This document shows, piece after piece, positions 39,954 through 40,000 of a stretch of 40,000 nucleotides of DNA (position 1 is the stretch's first letter; each line of letters opens with the position of its first letter). Made by a program: the position numbers and the translations under genes. The stretch is from Anaeromyces robustus. Taxonomy: Eukaryota > Neocallimastigomycota > Neocallimastigomycetes > Neocallimastigales > Neocallimastigaceae. The stretch lies in contig MCFG01000227.1 of the NCBI GenBank assembly GCA_002104895.1, positions 1-40,000 on the forward strand, written 5' to 3'. The notes below the pieces were generated by a model. That model did not search any database. It was not told the origin of the DNA and saw nothing but the letters and a program-made list of their open reading frames with translations.

Positions 39954-40000
<47 letters not shown>
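39451..40000 (+). CDS. UBTD-type ubiquitin domain-containing protein, N-terminal part
   Basis: Exon 1 (39451-39535) and exon 2 (39735-39853) encode the first 68 residues. A phase-0 GT donor then starts an intron that runs out of the window. MGNCLTK begins like UBTD1/UBTD2, with Gly2 suited to N-myristoylation. After a Gly/Thr-rich stretch, YEWKSDQPMTKEDVEKRREE and FWITSPNYD match the conserved start of the UBTD N-terminal domain (WKSDYPMT, then RDEFWDTAP in animals). In animals this domain binds E2 enzymes of the UBE2D group, and the ubiquitin-like fold lies further C-terminal, here beyond the window. The ATG follows a purine-rich A/G leader. The rest of the gene cannot be judged. Confidence 0.88.
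39954..40000. repeat. ATT microsatellite at window end, in UBTD intron 2
   Basis: A TTA/ATT run starts after GATA repeats (about 39905-39940) and continues to the end of the window, inside the second intron of the UBTD gene. Confidence 0.95.

Overview
The window is extremely AT-rich eukaryotic nuclear DNA. It has short AT-rich spliceosomal introns, long homopolymer and tri/tetranucleotide repeats, Asn-rich proteins and Ty1/copia plus Ty3/gypsy retrotransposons. The host genes include a cilium/flagellum protein (CFAP221) and a glutamate-cysteine ligase. Taken together this best fits an anaerobic gut fungus (Neocallimastigomycota), which has flagellate zoospores and a very AT-rich genome. Dictyostelids are similarly AT-rich but lack cilia. 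The taxon is an inference; no marker was searched.

Positions 1-17.1 kb are a graveyard of nested LTR retrotransposons. A decayed copia element (1-1317, resuming at 6381-8543) is split inside its integrase. The split holds a minus-strand Ty3/gypsy pol (2471-5505, only two nonsense codons) and LTR pieces. From 8.5 to 15.1 kb there are further LTRs of related families, a structured leader, a gag-protease-only gypsy-type element (12198 to about 14119) and its 3' LTR (14412-15126). A second copia family follows at once, with an intact RT-RNase H half (15127-16783), a polypurine tract and a candidate LTR start. An AAAT microsatellite closes the region.

Positions 17.5-40 kb hold four host genes separated by very AT-rich intergenic DNA. 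They are glutamate-cysteine ligase (18964-22421, +, 5 exons, 869 aa), CFAP221 (29690-23496, -, 20 exons, 846 aa), a putative securin (31605-34055, +, 5 exons, 432 aa) and the 5' end of a UBTD-type ubiquitin-domain protein (39451 onward, +). All exon joins were worked out by hand from splice sites, reading phase and family similarity. The phases close exactly in every gene. GCL and CFAP221 converge tail to tail; CFAP221 and the securin diverge from a 1.9 kb shared upstream region.

The most interesting signal is in the LTRs. Five LTR copies share the terminus TGTAACGAA and carry a stem-loop shortly inside it. Within two subfamilies the stem sequences differ while pairing is kept. In one subfamily the hairpin overlaps tRNA-like A-box and B-box sequences. 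Other notable points are a Cys/His-rich insertion in GCL, a GC-AG intron in CFAP221, a securin candidate with KEN, D-box and DIEYMPP motifs, and a head-to-head inverted junction of LTR ends.
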